From contig JBNGIO010005723.1 of the NCBI GenBank assembly GCA_049999805.1, positions 1-64,000 on the forward strand: a stretch of DNA of 64,000 nucleotides, read 5' to 3'. Source of the stretch: Folioceros fuciformis (Eukaryota; Anthocerotophyta; Anthocerotopsida; Anthocerotales). Made by a program: the position numbers and the translations under genes. Positions 21,678 to 30,666 of this stretch are shown here, one piece after another (within the stretch, counting starts at the first letter, position 1; each line of letters begins with the position of its first letter). The notes under the pieces were generated by a model. It saw nothing but the letters and a program-made list of their open reading frames with translations, was not told where the DNA came from and searched no databases.

Positions 21678-22030
21678 TAGGAAAGCTGCATGCCACAACC
21701 CTTTTCCCCACGCCTGGTAGCACCTGTGGGGCTTGCAACTTCTGAAAGAGAGACGGTGAACTCTGTCTTGTCCATCTCAACAAACATCTTCTTTCCAGAG
21801 TTTGGAACATGCTCAGTTGTCCAGAGCTACCCAAGAGCACAGCCTACCTTGGACGGGAACACTACTGATACACAGTTCATGCAAATGCAGCAAATGCAGA
21901 AGAGCCTGGAAATGGAAAGAGTGTCTTGCTGGGCTGGCCACAAAGGAACTTGGATCGAAGCAAAACACTACAATCTACATGAAACGCCATGACAACCTTG
22001 AATCTTTGTTGCGGACAACATCAATACGCT
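21678..22030. other. 3' flank of the PPR gene
   Basis: Non-coding sequence after the PPR stop, presumably 3'UTR at first. Nothing else is recognised. Confidence 0.5.
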
Positions 22031-22047
22031 AATCATCACTCCTATCT

Positions 22048-22236
22048 CTCAAGGTAGGACAACCTTAATCCTAAATCGCAAGGTAGGACAACCTTAATCC
22101 TAACTCGCAACCTTAATCCTAACTCGCAAGGTAGGACAACCTTAATCCTAACTCGCAAGGTAGGACAACNNNNNNNNNNGTAGGACAACCTTAATCCTAA
22201 CTCGCAAGGTAGGACAACCTTAATCCCAAGTCATAA
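22048..22236. repeat. 29-bp tandem repeat
   Basis: Unit GGTAGGACAACCTTAATCCT followed by AACTCGCAA (29 bp), about six copies, one shortened. The array holds a 10-N gap at 22170-22179, so the copy number is unknown. Confidence 0.9.
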
Positions 22237-22699
22237 GGCAAGATTTTTCTCTTGGACTCTTTCCAGATAATAGATGTGATGAAAGGAAAACTTGATCAAG
22301 TATATAGAGTGATGGTTTTGTGACTCTTCTTGGATATACAATGCAAAGAAAACCCTTAACCCTAAAACTACAACTAGACAATGTGTTTAGAGTGATGTTT
22401 TGTGGCTTGCATTTGATACAAGTAACACAAAGAAATATGTCAAAATTTTAGGCTTACGTATGTAATATAAGCTTAGCTTTTGATGTCTCCTTAATTATTA
22501 TAATAAAAATATTCAAACTCTCATAATTATTTACCTGATCCTTATCAAGAAAAGAACTAGTAAACTTTTAATGTCAAACTTTTATGTAACACTTCTTATT
22601 AGGTCTTTGGAGCTATCTGCTTGTAAACAGATAGAGTGAACTCCTACTCTTGCATTAATCCGTGACCTTTTGTACTAGGTATGTAGAGCGGCTCTTTAA

Positions 22700-22840
22700 G
22701 GTGTAGAGAGTGACTTTCTATTTATGTGGAGCGCCTTTCTATATGTGTGGAGCGCCCTATATGTGTGGAGCGCGTTTTTATGTGTGTGGAGCGCGTTTTT
22801 ATATGTGTGGAGCGCCTTATTATGTGTGTGGAGCTTTGGA
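22700..22840. repeat. Short degenerate repeat (GTGTGGAGCGC)
   Basis: The word TGTGTGGAGCGC recurs five to six times at 18-25 bp spacing, separated by T-rich spacers (TTTTTATATG). It continues more loosely (GTGGAGCTTTGGA, GTGGAGAGGCC) to about 23000. No coding role is likely. Confidence 0.75.
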
Positions 22841-23199
22841 GAGGCCTTGGACGGGCAGTGGAGTGTGGAGGGGCCTTCGTAGGTCTGTGGAGCTTTGGAT
22901 CTAGGAGCGGCCTTATTCGGTCAGTGGAGCAACTTGCCCTGTGGATCACCTGCTCTACAGATCATGGATTGCTAGGTGTGTGGAGAGGCCTGCGAGTGGT
23001 GGAATGTGTGTCGGCCCTGATTCATGGTCTATTTGTTGTAAGATCTTAGGAGTGGCCTGTATACGCGTTGTTGAACTTGACTTGGTGTGGTATCATAGTA
23101 TGTGGGGTTGCGTGTAACTAGAATTGCATGCTTCTTGGAGCAACCAGTCCGAATAGCTACTATGATCTACCTCTGTAGATGCTTGAATCTTAGATTGTT

Positions 23200-24080
23200 G
23201 TCATCATGACGCGTCTTCCTCTCTACAATTTTGAATAAATACTTGAGTCTGATGCCCTCGAATTGTCACTTCTGGCTCAAGGTCACTTCTATGGCTTGGT
23301 GAGAATAATGCACTTGACTTGTTGCTTAGGTAGCTTGACTTTTGTGTTTGTGGAGTTAAGTTCTTTGTTAGAAAGTAATAAGTGATAGCTATCACAGATA
23401 CTTGCATGCCATGCACATGCATCTTGATTTGTGGGGTTTAATGCTACATTTGAAAGTAGCAAGCAACAGTGGTCGCAGATACACTCCATGCGGTGTGCAT
23501 GCAGATATGTAGCTTAATTTGTGCAGTGCTACATGCAGATATGTAGCTTAATTTGTGCAGTGCGCATGCAGATATGTANNNNNNNNNNCATGCAGATATG
23601 TAGCTTAATTTGTGCAGTGCGCATGCAGATATGTAGCTTAATTTGTGCAGTGCGCATGTAGATATGTAGCTTAATTTATGCGGCTCAAGCAGTGACCATG
23701 CAGACATGTAGCTTGATTTGTGGGGTTTAGTTTTGCGTTTGAAAGTAGCTAGCAATAGCGGTAGCCAATACATGCATGTTGTGCACATGTAGCTTTGACT
23801 TCCAGTGTTTAGCTCAGCATTTCAAAGTAGCAAGTAATAGTGGTCATAGATACAAGCATTGCTCATGTAGCTTTGATTTGTGGGGTCACTTTCTTCATTT
23901 GAAAGGAGTAGGAGCAATAGTGGTGGTAGGTTTGTGCATTGCTCATGTAGTTTGATTTTTGAGATTGAGTTCTCTATTTGAAAGTCCAAGCCATAGTAGT
24001 GGCAGATACATGCATTGTTCATGTAGCTTGACTTGTGCGGCTGAGTTCTTCATTTGAAAGTGGTAGTTAGTGATAGGATA
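23200..24080. repeat. ~80-bp degenerate satellite with internal 34-bp array
   Basis: Successive units of about 80 bp share GATACATGCAT..GCTCATGTAGCTTGATTTGTG then ..TTCATTTGAAAGTAG and AATAGTGGT, at about 23394, 23475, 23766, 23846, 23926 and 24003. Between 23500 and 23680 a sub-piece (GCATGCAGATATGTAGCTTA plus ATTTGTGCAGT, about 33-34 bp) is amplified on its own and holds a 10-N gap (23579-23588). Divergence between units suggests an old satellite with a young internal expansion. Confidence 0.8.
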
Positions 24081-24532
24081 CTTGCAGTGTTATTTTGTTC
24101 TAAGCATGACTTTGTCTTTGGCATGAAGTATCTTTGTCTTTGAACTCATATATGTGCATGTAGAAATGTCCATGTGTTTGACTTGTGATTATTTAAATAA
24201 GTAATTCTAACTTGAATTTGGGCTTGAATCCTTATCCTTGGCCAAAGAAACAATGAAGTGTGTATAGCATGTTTGACATGTCATGTAGGGCCGGTGTTTA
24301 TTTTAAGCATATCTTTAAACATGGTTATTCTTTTCATTATATTTTTATCATTGTTTTCAAAAAATTAGGTGAGTTTTTTAAATTTATATAATATAGCTTG
24401 TTCACCAGAAACTAATTCTCTTTTGAATTGTGTTGAATTCTCGCTTCGGTTAACTAGCCTAATTTAGCATCTCTTAATGGCTCATAGCCCCCTTCTAATG
24501 AATGTGAAGGTACTTTAGTCCTTTTACCGCCC
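24081..24532. other. AT-rich spacer before the acidic-repeat gene
   Basis: AT-rich non-coding sequence with runs such as TTTTAAATTTATATAATATA near 24375, which could include a TATA element for the next gene. No gene seen. Confidence 0.4.
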
Positions 24533-25216
24533 ATGGAGACGGAGGGTGGAGCTACTTCGGTCGAAGTTACGTCTAGTGGCACGGAGAATCGTGAGAAATT
24601 ATTAAGTTGCGCGGAACCTAAAGCTACTCTTAGAGCCACGGAGCATCCAGAGGAGGATTGCAGCGCAACTCCTAGTGCCACGGAGCACCCTGAGGAGGAT
24701 TCCAACGCTACTCCTAGCGCCACGGAGCCTCCTGAGGAGGTTTCTAACGCTATTCCTAGCGCCACGGAGCATCCCGAGGAGGATTCTAACTCTACTCCTA
24801 TTGGCACGGGGCATCCTGAGGAGGATTCTAAGGCTACGCCTAGTGCCACGGAGCATCCTGATACTCCTACTGCAGCTCAGCATCCTGAGGAGGATTCTAA
24901 AGATTGTAATGGTGCCACGGAGCATCATGAGGATTGTAATGGCAATGACACGGGACCTAAACAGAAAAGACCTTCTGTATTTCTAGCAAGGAAGAAAAGC
25001 AAGGTGATCAAGTCTGAGGTTGATGAAGCTGCTGCCATGCTCCAAGCCATGAAGGGAGTATTAGTCGTGGATGGTTTGGACCTGCGTCCTCATATTACCT
25101 ATAGGCTGGGTAGCGAAGATTTCTTCTACCGCCCTGCCGCCCTTAGAAGAGGCGCACGACATGGCGCCCAGAGGAAAAGAGTATTGAGAATTGAACATTT
25201 TCTGAAGGCAGATTGA
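24533..25216 (+). CDS. Unrecognised 227-aa protein with 14-residue acidic repeats
   Basis: A single open frame from ATG 24533. Residues 36-125 consist of about seven copies of a 14-residue unit (SATEHPEEDSNATP and variants), rich in Glu/Asp/Pro/Thr and matched at the DNA level by a 42-bp repeat. Residues 140-160 are basic (PKQKRPSVFLARKKSKVIK), a possible nuclear signal. The C-terminal 70 residues (AAAMLQAMKGVLVVDGLDL, YRLGSEDFFYRPAALRRG) look folded and are not repetitive, which argues for a real protein. I do not recognise a family. The first part is probably disordered. Introns are not needed to explain it, though an upstream exon cannot be excluded. Confidence 0.55.
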   Translation: METEGGATSVEVTSSGTENREKLLSCAEPKATLRATEHPEEDCSATPSATEHPEEDSNATPSATEPPEEVSNAIPSATEHPEEDSNSTPIGTGHPEEDSKATPSATEHPDTPTAAQHPEEDSKDCNGATEHHEDCNGNDTGPKQKRPSVFLARKKSKVIKSEVDEAAAMLQAMKGVLVVDGLDLRPHITYRLGSEDFFYRPAALRRGARHGAQRKRVLRIEHFLKAD

Positions 25217-25592
25217 GGCTCTGGGAGTGGCTGGCTGTTGCAAGATGTATGTATGCGCGCGATGACCTTTAAAACAGTCGAAGCCTCCTCGGTCTCCTTT
25301 GGTTGTTCCTCTCGTTTTCTTGGTACCTGGGGCTCCGCACCTCCACATGACATGTTGCAACTGCAGCGTTGAGAGAGTACAAGAAGGCTTGTTTCGTGTT
25401 GAGCTTCATGATGTAGTTTCTGCTAGTAGTCCTGCGAATCACAACCGCAGACATGGCCGCAAGAAGAAGCTACACGTAGCTATATTAAGCAAGTACTGTT
25501 ATTGTGATGTATAGATCACTCGCACCTAAACCTAAGCGAACATGGTTGCCCGCTTCGGGGAGCAGGTTTGGGCAAGACTTTAATGATAATCT
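25217..25592. other. Spacer upstream of the glutaredoxin gene
   Basis: No gene recognised. It holds the 3' flank of the acidic-repeat gene and the upstream region of the glutaredoxin gene. Confidence 0.45.
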
Positions 25593-26515
25593 ATGGCGGT
25601 GAGGCCGAAGCTGTTGAGAAAGCGCCTATCCTCCTTCGAGCAGGTGCAAGGTGTCCTTCCTTGCCTGTTCTGTGCGGCCGCCTTCCTCGCGCTCTCGCTG
25701 GCTCTCCTCTCTCTTCTCGCCTCTATATATTGCGACTCGCCTCTGTGTATGGGATCATCCAGTTCCAAGTCCGAGCCCGCTGCATCGTCCAGCTACGGCG
25801 CCATGGCCAAGGTTGCGCCTCCTGTTGTGTCTACTCTCAGCAAAGTTCAGGGCATCGTGGAGAAGGAGCCCCTCGTCGTTTTCAGGTGTGGCAACCGGAA
25901 GAAGTTTGTCACAATTTGGTTGAGGAAGCGGGCCGGTGTTTTGATCCCGCGACTGCCGATTGCCACGGCCTGACTTGATTGGCTTCCTTTCTCCTGGCTG
26001 CAGCAAGTCCTACTGCCCCTTCTGCAAGCGCGTGAAGAAGCTGTTTTCGGATTTAGGCGCCACCGGATCGGTGGTGGAGCTAGATGAAGAAGGTATGTTG
26101 ATGAGTGTGCTTGGCCTGGTGCAGTGGATTAGGGGCCGGATATGATTGAGTTGGTGACTGAAAGGTGTGCAATTGAGCTTTCGCCCTCGCGCATGCGTGT
26201 TCGCAGCTGACGGAGATGCGATTCAAAACGCCCTAGCCAGCTGGACGAAGCAACGGACGGTGCCGAATGTGTTCATCGGTGGAAATCACGTCGGTGGATG
26301 TGATGGTGAGCTTCTTTTTGGTTCAGTTTGGTTCGGTTTCGATTCTGGCGAGGCCTGGTTCGAATGTTTCCTACGTTTTCTGACGTTTTCGTTTTTTCTT
26401 CTGTGTTTCCCGTGTTGCGACGGCAGATACTTTGCTACTGCAAAAGCAAGGAAAGCTTGTGCCTATGCTTAAAGAAGCTGGGGCGGTGAAGGAGGAGTTG
26501 AATGTTTCTGCTTAA
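25593..26515 (+). CDS. Class I glutaredoxin (active site YCPFC)
   Basis: Four exons: 25593-25885, 26004-26092, 26207-26305 and 26427-26515. Introns are GT-AG (118, 114 and 121 bp). The long form has 189 aa. It holds VVFSKSYCPFCKRVKKLF (CPFC dithiol active site), the TVPNVFIGGNHVGGCDDT segment with the cis-Pro and the GG of the glutathione-binding loop, and a Lys-rich C-terminus. It reduces disulfides and glutathione-mixed disulfides using GSH. Residues 20-46 of the long form are hydrophobic (FCAAAFLALSLALLSLLA), giving a signal anchor as in secretory GrxC3/C4. However, a TATA box at 25723-25730 lies inside this stretch and an ATG with strong context (GCGCCATGGCC, 25803) would give a 119-aa cytosolic GrxC2-like form. 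Which form is made is open; both may be. Confidence 0.9.
25722..25730 (+). promoter_or_regulatory. TATA box candidate inside the 5' end of the glutaredoxin gene
   Basis: TCTATATAT after a CT-rich stretch (CTCTCTTCTCGCC), a typical plant core promoter arrangement. A transcript starting about 30 bp downstream would miss the ATGs at 25593 and 25749 and begin translation at ATG 25803. Confidence 0.5.
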
Positions 26516-27388
26516 GTACTAGGTTTGTCCGATTTAGCGTTACCATATTGGCCGGCACAATCTTCTGTTGTACAGTAGCAGTACACTGGTCACCAGGCAG
26601 TGCACCAGTCCGTCAGGAGCCTTTCGTTGTTTTCAGGGCACTTTGGTCTGGCAGACGTCCGGCAGCCCGGGAATCTTCCAGGCCCGAAGGCTTCCTTCTG
26701 TTTCCGGATGCGGCATCCTCTTCTCCTGGGTCTGCAGGTGACCAGGTCTCTTTACTGGCTGGTGTTGTAACCACGAGATCCGAATCCAATTCTTGTGCGA
26801 GATGCGGCAGAGCCTCGTGGCTGTCGACTGAGTTGACAACGCCTGCCAATTGGTGAATTCTCGAAACGGGATGCAAACGTTTCTGCCCCGTAGTATCCAT
26901 CCCTTATATAGGAAACATTTGTTGACTAACTTCCATTTTGTCACAATGGAATTCGTCATAGAAGTTGCAGAACGACAGTGTCAAAAGACGAAATTCTTCT
27001 GCTGTCACAGAAGATGGTTTGCCAAGTTTCAATGAATCATATTAACTACCTAAATAAATTAAGTATATCATATTAATTCTTTAACATGATTAGATTGGCT
27101 TGTAAGTTCAATGATAAGAACAGACAAACCTGTTCATGGGCTATCCATGGAGACCTAATCGAGAAGAAATGTGAAGGGGCCATGTTTGCCTAATACATAC
27201 ACAGGCAGTGTCTAATTACATGAAGGGCAGATCTGGGGCATGAGGAATGAACCCCCGGGCCCCGGGGGAAGTGAAGGATTGGTCCAAAGCATGCACTGTG
27301 ATGCTTCCTCGCAAGTAAGTAGCGCACATCATCAAGCAGCAGCAGCAGCATCGTCCTGTATCCTGTAACGTGGTGGAAGCGGGGCCCG
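26516..27388. other. Intergenic
   Basis: 3' flank of the glutaredoxin gene, then AT-rich sequence around 27030-27110. A GC-rich near-palindrome (CCCCCGGGCCCCGGGGG) is at 27252-27268. No gene seen; the ALG14 promoter must lie in the last few hundred bases. Confidence 0.5.
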
Positions 27389-28550
27389 ATGGGGCTGGAC
27401 ACGCTGTTGCTGCTCCTCCTATGGCGTCTCATTTGGCTGGTGCTTGCATGGCGTCTCCTCTGGGCTTTCTGGATTACAGGGAGGCCCAAATCACGGCCTG
27501 CTCCAAGACGTGCTCTGCGCACCTTGATTGTGCTGGGATCTGGTGCGCTCCGATGCCTGGCCTGGCCTGTCCTGGCCTTCCTTGGCTTGCTGTCTTGTCT
27601 CCATGCCTGCTAAAGCTCAACTTGTGCGTGCTGTCGAACAGGCGGCCATACGGCAGAGATGCTGAATTTCGTGAGCGCGCTCAGTCCCCGGAGATATGCC
27701 CCCAGATGGTATGTCGCGGCCATGAGTGACAACATGAGCCTGGGGCGTGCGCAGCATGCGGAGGAAACTGCTGCGGAGATAGCTTCGTTGTCTGAGAAGG
27801 TGTGGAGAATCTGGTCTCGTCGGGCGGAACGAGTAGGCGTGCTTGATGTGCAGTTTGCGTGCCTCTCATGTAGGCCAATCCTACAGTGCTGATTTTGGCA
27901 GACTGGATGAGGATTCTCAGGCTGGAAGTACGTACGAACAGGAGCTGCATTACCTCCAGATTTACAGGAGCAGGGAGGTGGGACAAAGCTATTTCACATC
28001 GATCTGGACCACGCTTCTTGCCATGGCGCATGGAGGGTGGCTGGTGTTGAGAATCAGACCTGATGTTGTAAGTGGCTGGGCCTGCTTTGTGTTCTCCGCC
28101 ACAGCGCCTTGTGTAGAATTGAGGATACCCGACTTGCTTCTTGGATGAGACAATTCATTCATCGATACGATGCACTGAACGAACGCTACTCTTCGTCATG
28201 TATATGCAGGTGCTATGCAATGGCCCGGGTACTTGTCTTCCGATCTGCGTGGCCGCTTTCCTGTACAAGGTGAGGATCCGTTTGCCAACACCCCTATTGT
28301 GGCCTTTGAGATGTCAAGGTTGAGATCCGGTGTAAACTCCCCTTGCCTTTTCTTAATTCTTGTTTTTGCCCAGGTTGTAGGATTCAAGCGGGTGGTGATA
28401 GTGTACATTGAGAGCATTGCTAGAGTCCGCAGGCTCTCCCTCACGGGCTTGCTGCTCTACAGGCTCCGGATCGTAGACCAATTTTTTGTGCAGTGGCCAA
28501 AGCTACAGGAGGAGTTCCCAAGGACGCAATACCTGGGCAGACTCATGTAG
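27389..28550 (+). CDS. ALG14: ALG14, UDP-GlcNAc transferase membrane subunit
   Basis: Five exons: 27389-27542, 27642-27801, 27902-28067, 28210-28269 and 28374-28550, giving 238 aa, the usual length. An N-terminal membrane anchor (LLLLLLWRLIWLVLAWRLLW, residues 5-25) is followed by TLIVLGSGGHTAEML, the family signature. Then come YAPRWYVAAMSDNMSL, QIYRSREVGQSYFTSIWTT, VLCNGPGTCLPICVAAFLYK, IVYIESIARVRRLSLTG, DQFFVQWPKLQEEFPR and YLGRLM. ALG14 anchors ALG13 at the ER membrane; the complex adds the second GlcNAc to dolichol-PP-GlcNAc in N-glycan assembly. The exon 2/3 junction (27801/27902) was chosen on phase and has a weak donor (GT-GTGGAG). A broken copy of exon 3 lies inverted at 15930-16200. 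The gene converges on mS37. Confidence 0.95.
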
Positions 28551-28808
28551 GATTCGATGCTGCACTTTAGGATATTAGCAAGTTTTCAAGCTGTGCATTT
28601 ACAGCTAGACCGAAAGGTCCTACTTCTACTAACAGACCAAGGTTCTCAGAGATGACGCCTCGTTGTATGCGGATACCTTGTAACCAACCACTCTGTATCA
28701 TGACCATGAAAAAATTCAAGTGCAGCATCCCTGAGATGTTCCGACAAGTTACAGGATGATTTGCAGACGTGAGTCAAGACCACGGGGGAAAACAATCTTT
28801 GTTCCCTG

Positions 28809-29217
28809 CTACCGTTGCATCATCCTAGATATTCTTTGCAGGTGGTAGTTGATAGTTTGATTTGGCTTTCCCTTCTTGCCCTGCACATCAAAGGACCCTA
28901 CCATGTCAGAAGCATTTCGATCGCAAACTTGGGACGCAACTACTCCATAGCTTGACTGTCCTTCGCTGCTTAATCCACCCTTCAATGAGGCAATAAGCTC
29001 CTCACAGATAAATTGTAACGTTCAAGCATGCTGTTAACAAACTCACCTGAAGATCCATGCAGGTGTTGAGAGCAGCTCTCTCCGTAGCGCAAGCAGCATC
29101 ATCAAAGTTGGTTCTTCCAAGAGCTCCCAGATACCTCAACATTTCGGTAAGGCATGGGAACTGCTTCCGAGTAAGGGTCTTGGGGTTTACTCGCATGATA
29201 CCCGCCTTGCGCCCCAT
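28809..29217 (-). CDS. Mitochondrial ribosomal protein mS37 (CHCHD1/MRP10-like)
   Basis: Two exons (29217-29047 and 28880-28809) with a 166-bp GT-AG phase-0 intron give 80 aa. The start MGRKAGIMRVNPKTL, the CHCH helices and the C-terminal INYHLQRISR match the small plant Cox19-like CHCH protein that is the mS37 homologue. The second CX9C (CATERAALNTC) is intact. In the first helix the second Cys is replaced by Ala (CLTEMLRYLGA), so one of the two expected disulfides cannot form. It is a small component of the mitoribosome small subunit, imported through the intermembrane-space oxidative folding route in other species. It is transcribed divergently from PNO1. Confidence 0.85.
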
Positions 29218-29310
29218 GATGGCTTGCTTCGTCCACGCCGTGGATGATCACTTCCTTCTCGAGTGGTATCATCCGGGAGGGGCTGTGGAAGAACAATAGT
29301 AAGTGGATTC

Positions 29311-29324
29311 AAACCCTAACCCTA
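29311..29324. promoter_or_regulatory. Telo-box (AAACCCTAACCCTA) in a bidirectional promoter
   Basis: An interstitial telomere-type motif lies between the mS37 ATG (29217, minus) and the PNO1 ATG (29455, plus), only 237 bp apart. In plants telo-boxes mark promoters of ribosomal-protein and ribosome-biogenesis genes, which fits both flanking genes. Confidence 0.75.
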
Positions 29325-29381
29325 GAATGGCAAAAATAGAAAGATACCGAGTCTGGAACGGGAAAGGGTATTCCTAAAGTC

Positions 29382-29391
29382 TCTATATATA
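29382..29391 (+). promoter_or_regulatory. TATA box for PNO1
   Basis: TCTATATATA about 65-70 bp before ATG 29455. Transcription starting about 30 bp downstream would exclude the in-frame ATG at 29407 and supports 29455 as the start codon. Confidence 0.6.
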
Positions 29392-29454
29392 TGTGGCCTG
29401 TCACCCATGATATCGTCTTATTCGAGAAGACTTGTTGCTTTCGAGTCGGCTCAG

Positions 29455-30252
29455 ATGGCGGACTACGATACCTCTCCGATGGAGGATGCTCCTCCGCTGG
29501 AGGAGTCCGTCGCGATGGAGGAGGCTGGGCCGTCGAAGCCTCAGTTTCCGCCGCTGTCTGCCCAAGAGATGGGGGGCGGCCGAGTGCAGGTTCGCAGACT
29601 CTTTGTGCCCTCTCATCGGTACAGTCCTTTGAAACAACATTGGATGGAAATTTACACGCCAATCTACGAGCAAATGAAGATCGACGTCCGGATGAACCTC
29701 AAGGTACGATGCATTCAGCTTACTTCAGCTGCCTGTCTCTGCGCGCTCAGCTGGCTGTGTAGGGTACCCAGTGATCGATCGTGTAGGGCATCGAGAACTC
29801 ACAATCAACTGCCTTATTCTGGCTTGCAGACTCGCAAAGTGGAATTGAAGACAAGACGACATACTCCTGATGCCGACGCTTTGCAGAAATGTGCCGATTT
29901 TGTGCATGCTTTTATTTTAGGGTTCGACATCGCTGATGCAATCGCGCTGCTGAGATTGGATGACCTGTATGTTGAGTCTTTCGAGATTAAGGATGTGAAG
30001 ACGTTGAGAGGGGAGCACTTGTCTAGAGCTATTGGAAGGTTGTCAGGCAAGGGAGGGAAGACAAAACATGCGATTGAGAACACGTCCAGGACAAGAATCG
30101 TCATTGCTGATACGAGGATACACATCCTCGGCTCCTTTGCCAACATAAGAGTGGCAAGGAATGCTCTTTGCAACCTTATTTTAGGGTCCCCTGCGGCGAA
30201 AGTTTACTCGACGTTGAAGAATGTATCTCGCCGATTGGCGGAGAATTTTTGA
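29455..30252 (+). CDS. PNO1: PNO1 (Partner of NOB1), KH-domain 40S assembly factor
   Basis: Exons 29455-29703 and 29830-30252 (126-bp GT-AG intron) give 223 aa. The acidic N-terminus (MADYDTSPMEDAPPLEESV) precedes RRLFVPSHRYSPLKQHWMEIY, MKIDVRMNLKTRKVELKTRRHT, FVHAFILGFDIADAIALLRLDDLY and the conserved KH part with GRLSGKGGKTKHAIEN, RTRIVIADTRIHILGSF and ARNALCNLILGSPAAKVY. PNO1/DIM2 binds the 3' end of 20S pre-rRNA in pre-40S particles in nucleolus and cytoplasm and controls NOB1 cleavage. The intron has no stop codon and a length divisible by three, so unspliced mRNA would also encode a 265-aa protein with a 42-residue insert just before TRKVELK. Confidence 0.95.
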   Translation: MADYDTSPMEDAPPLEESVAMEEAGPSKPQFPPLSAQEMGGGRVQVRRLFVPSHRYSPLKQHWMEIYTPIYEQMKIDVRMNLKVRCIQLTSAACLCALSWLCRVPSDRSCRASRTHNQLPYSGLQTRKVELKTRRHTPDADALQKCADFVHAFILGFDIADAIALLRLDDLYVESFEIKDVKTLRGEHLSRAIGRLSGKGGKTKHAIENTSRTRIVIADTRIHILGSFANIRVARNALCNLILGSPAAKVYSTLKNVSRRLAENF

Positions 30253-30666
30253 GCTATGTTCCACTTGTTTCAACATTCGACATGGAAAAATTATCGTTCT
30301 TGCAGTGCTAGGATGATGCATCGGGGCAAAGGTCCCTGAGGGTGAAGAAGTTTATACGCATATGTTTGGCAAACTTCGCGTAACAGGATGGTACATCGAT
30401 GTAGACTAACAAATTGATTTTCTGTGGAGGATTACACAAGTTAACAGCATGATCAAGCCAGTGAGTATGTATGGCCTATTTAAGTATAACCAATTCACTC
30501 CTTTTGAAAAGTTTGTATGCACTTATCACCCCGAGTCCTCGGGCTGCTCTTACGGACGTTCTTCGTCGGAAGGTCGGTCTATTCCTAAAGGCCTGAAGCC
30601 TGGAGCCTACCATCGACTTTCTCTTGGTTGACTACCTTGTCAGTGCGGACATTGTGTGGATCGAGA
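30253..30666. other. Intergenic, convergent 3' ends
   Basis: 3' flanks of PNO1 and of the Gln/Ala-rich gene. No further gene seen. Confidence 0.5.

Noticed and set aside
27252-27268. GC-rich palindrome CCCCCGGGCCCCGGGGG
   Set aside because: Imperfect, isolated, and without a gene or transposon end next to it; probably chance.
29407-29454. Upstream in-frame ATG of PNO1
   Set aside because: A TATA box at 29382-29391 places transcription start near or after 29407, and homologues begin close to the MADYD-type start at 29455.
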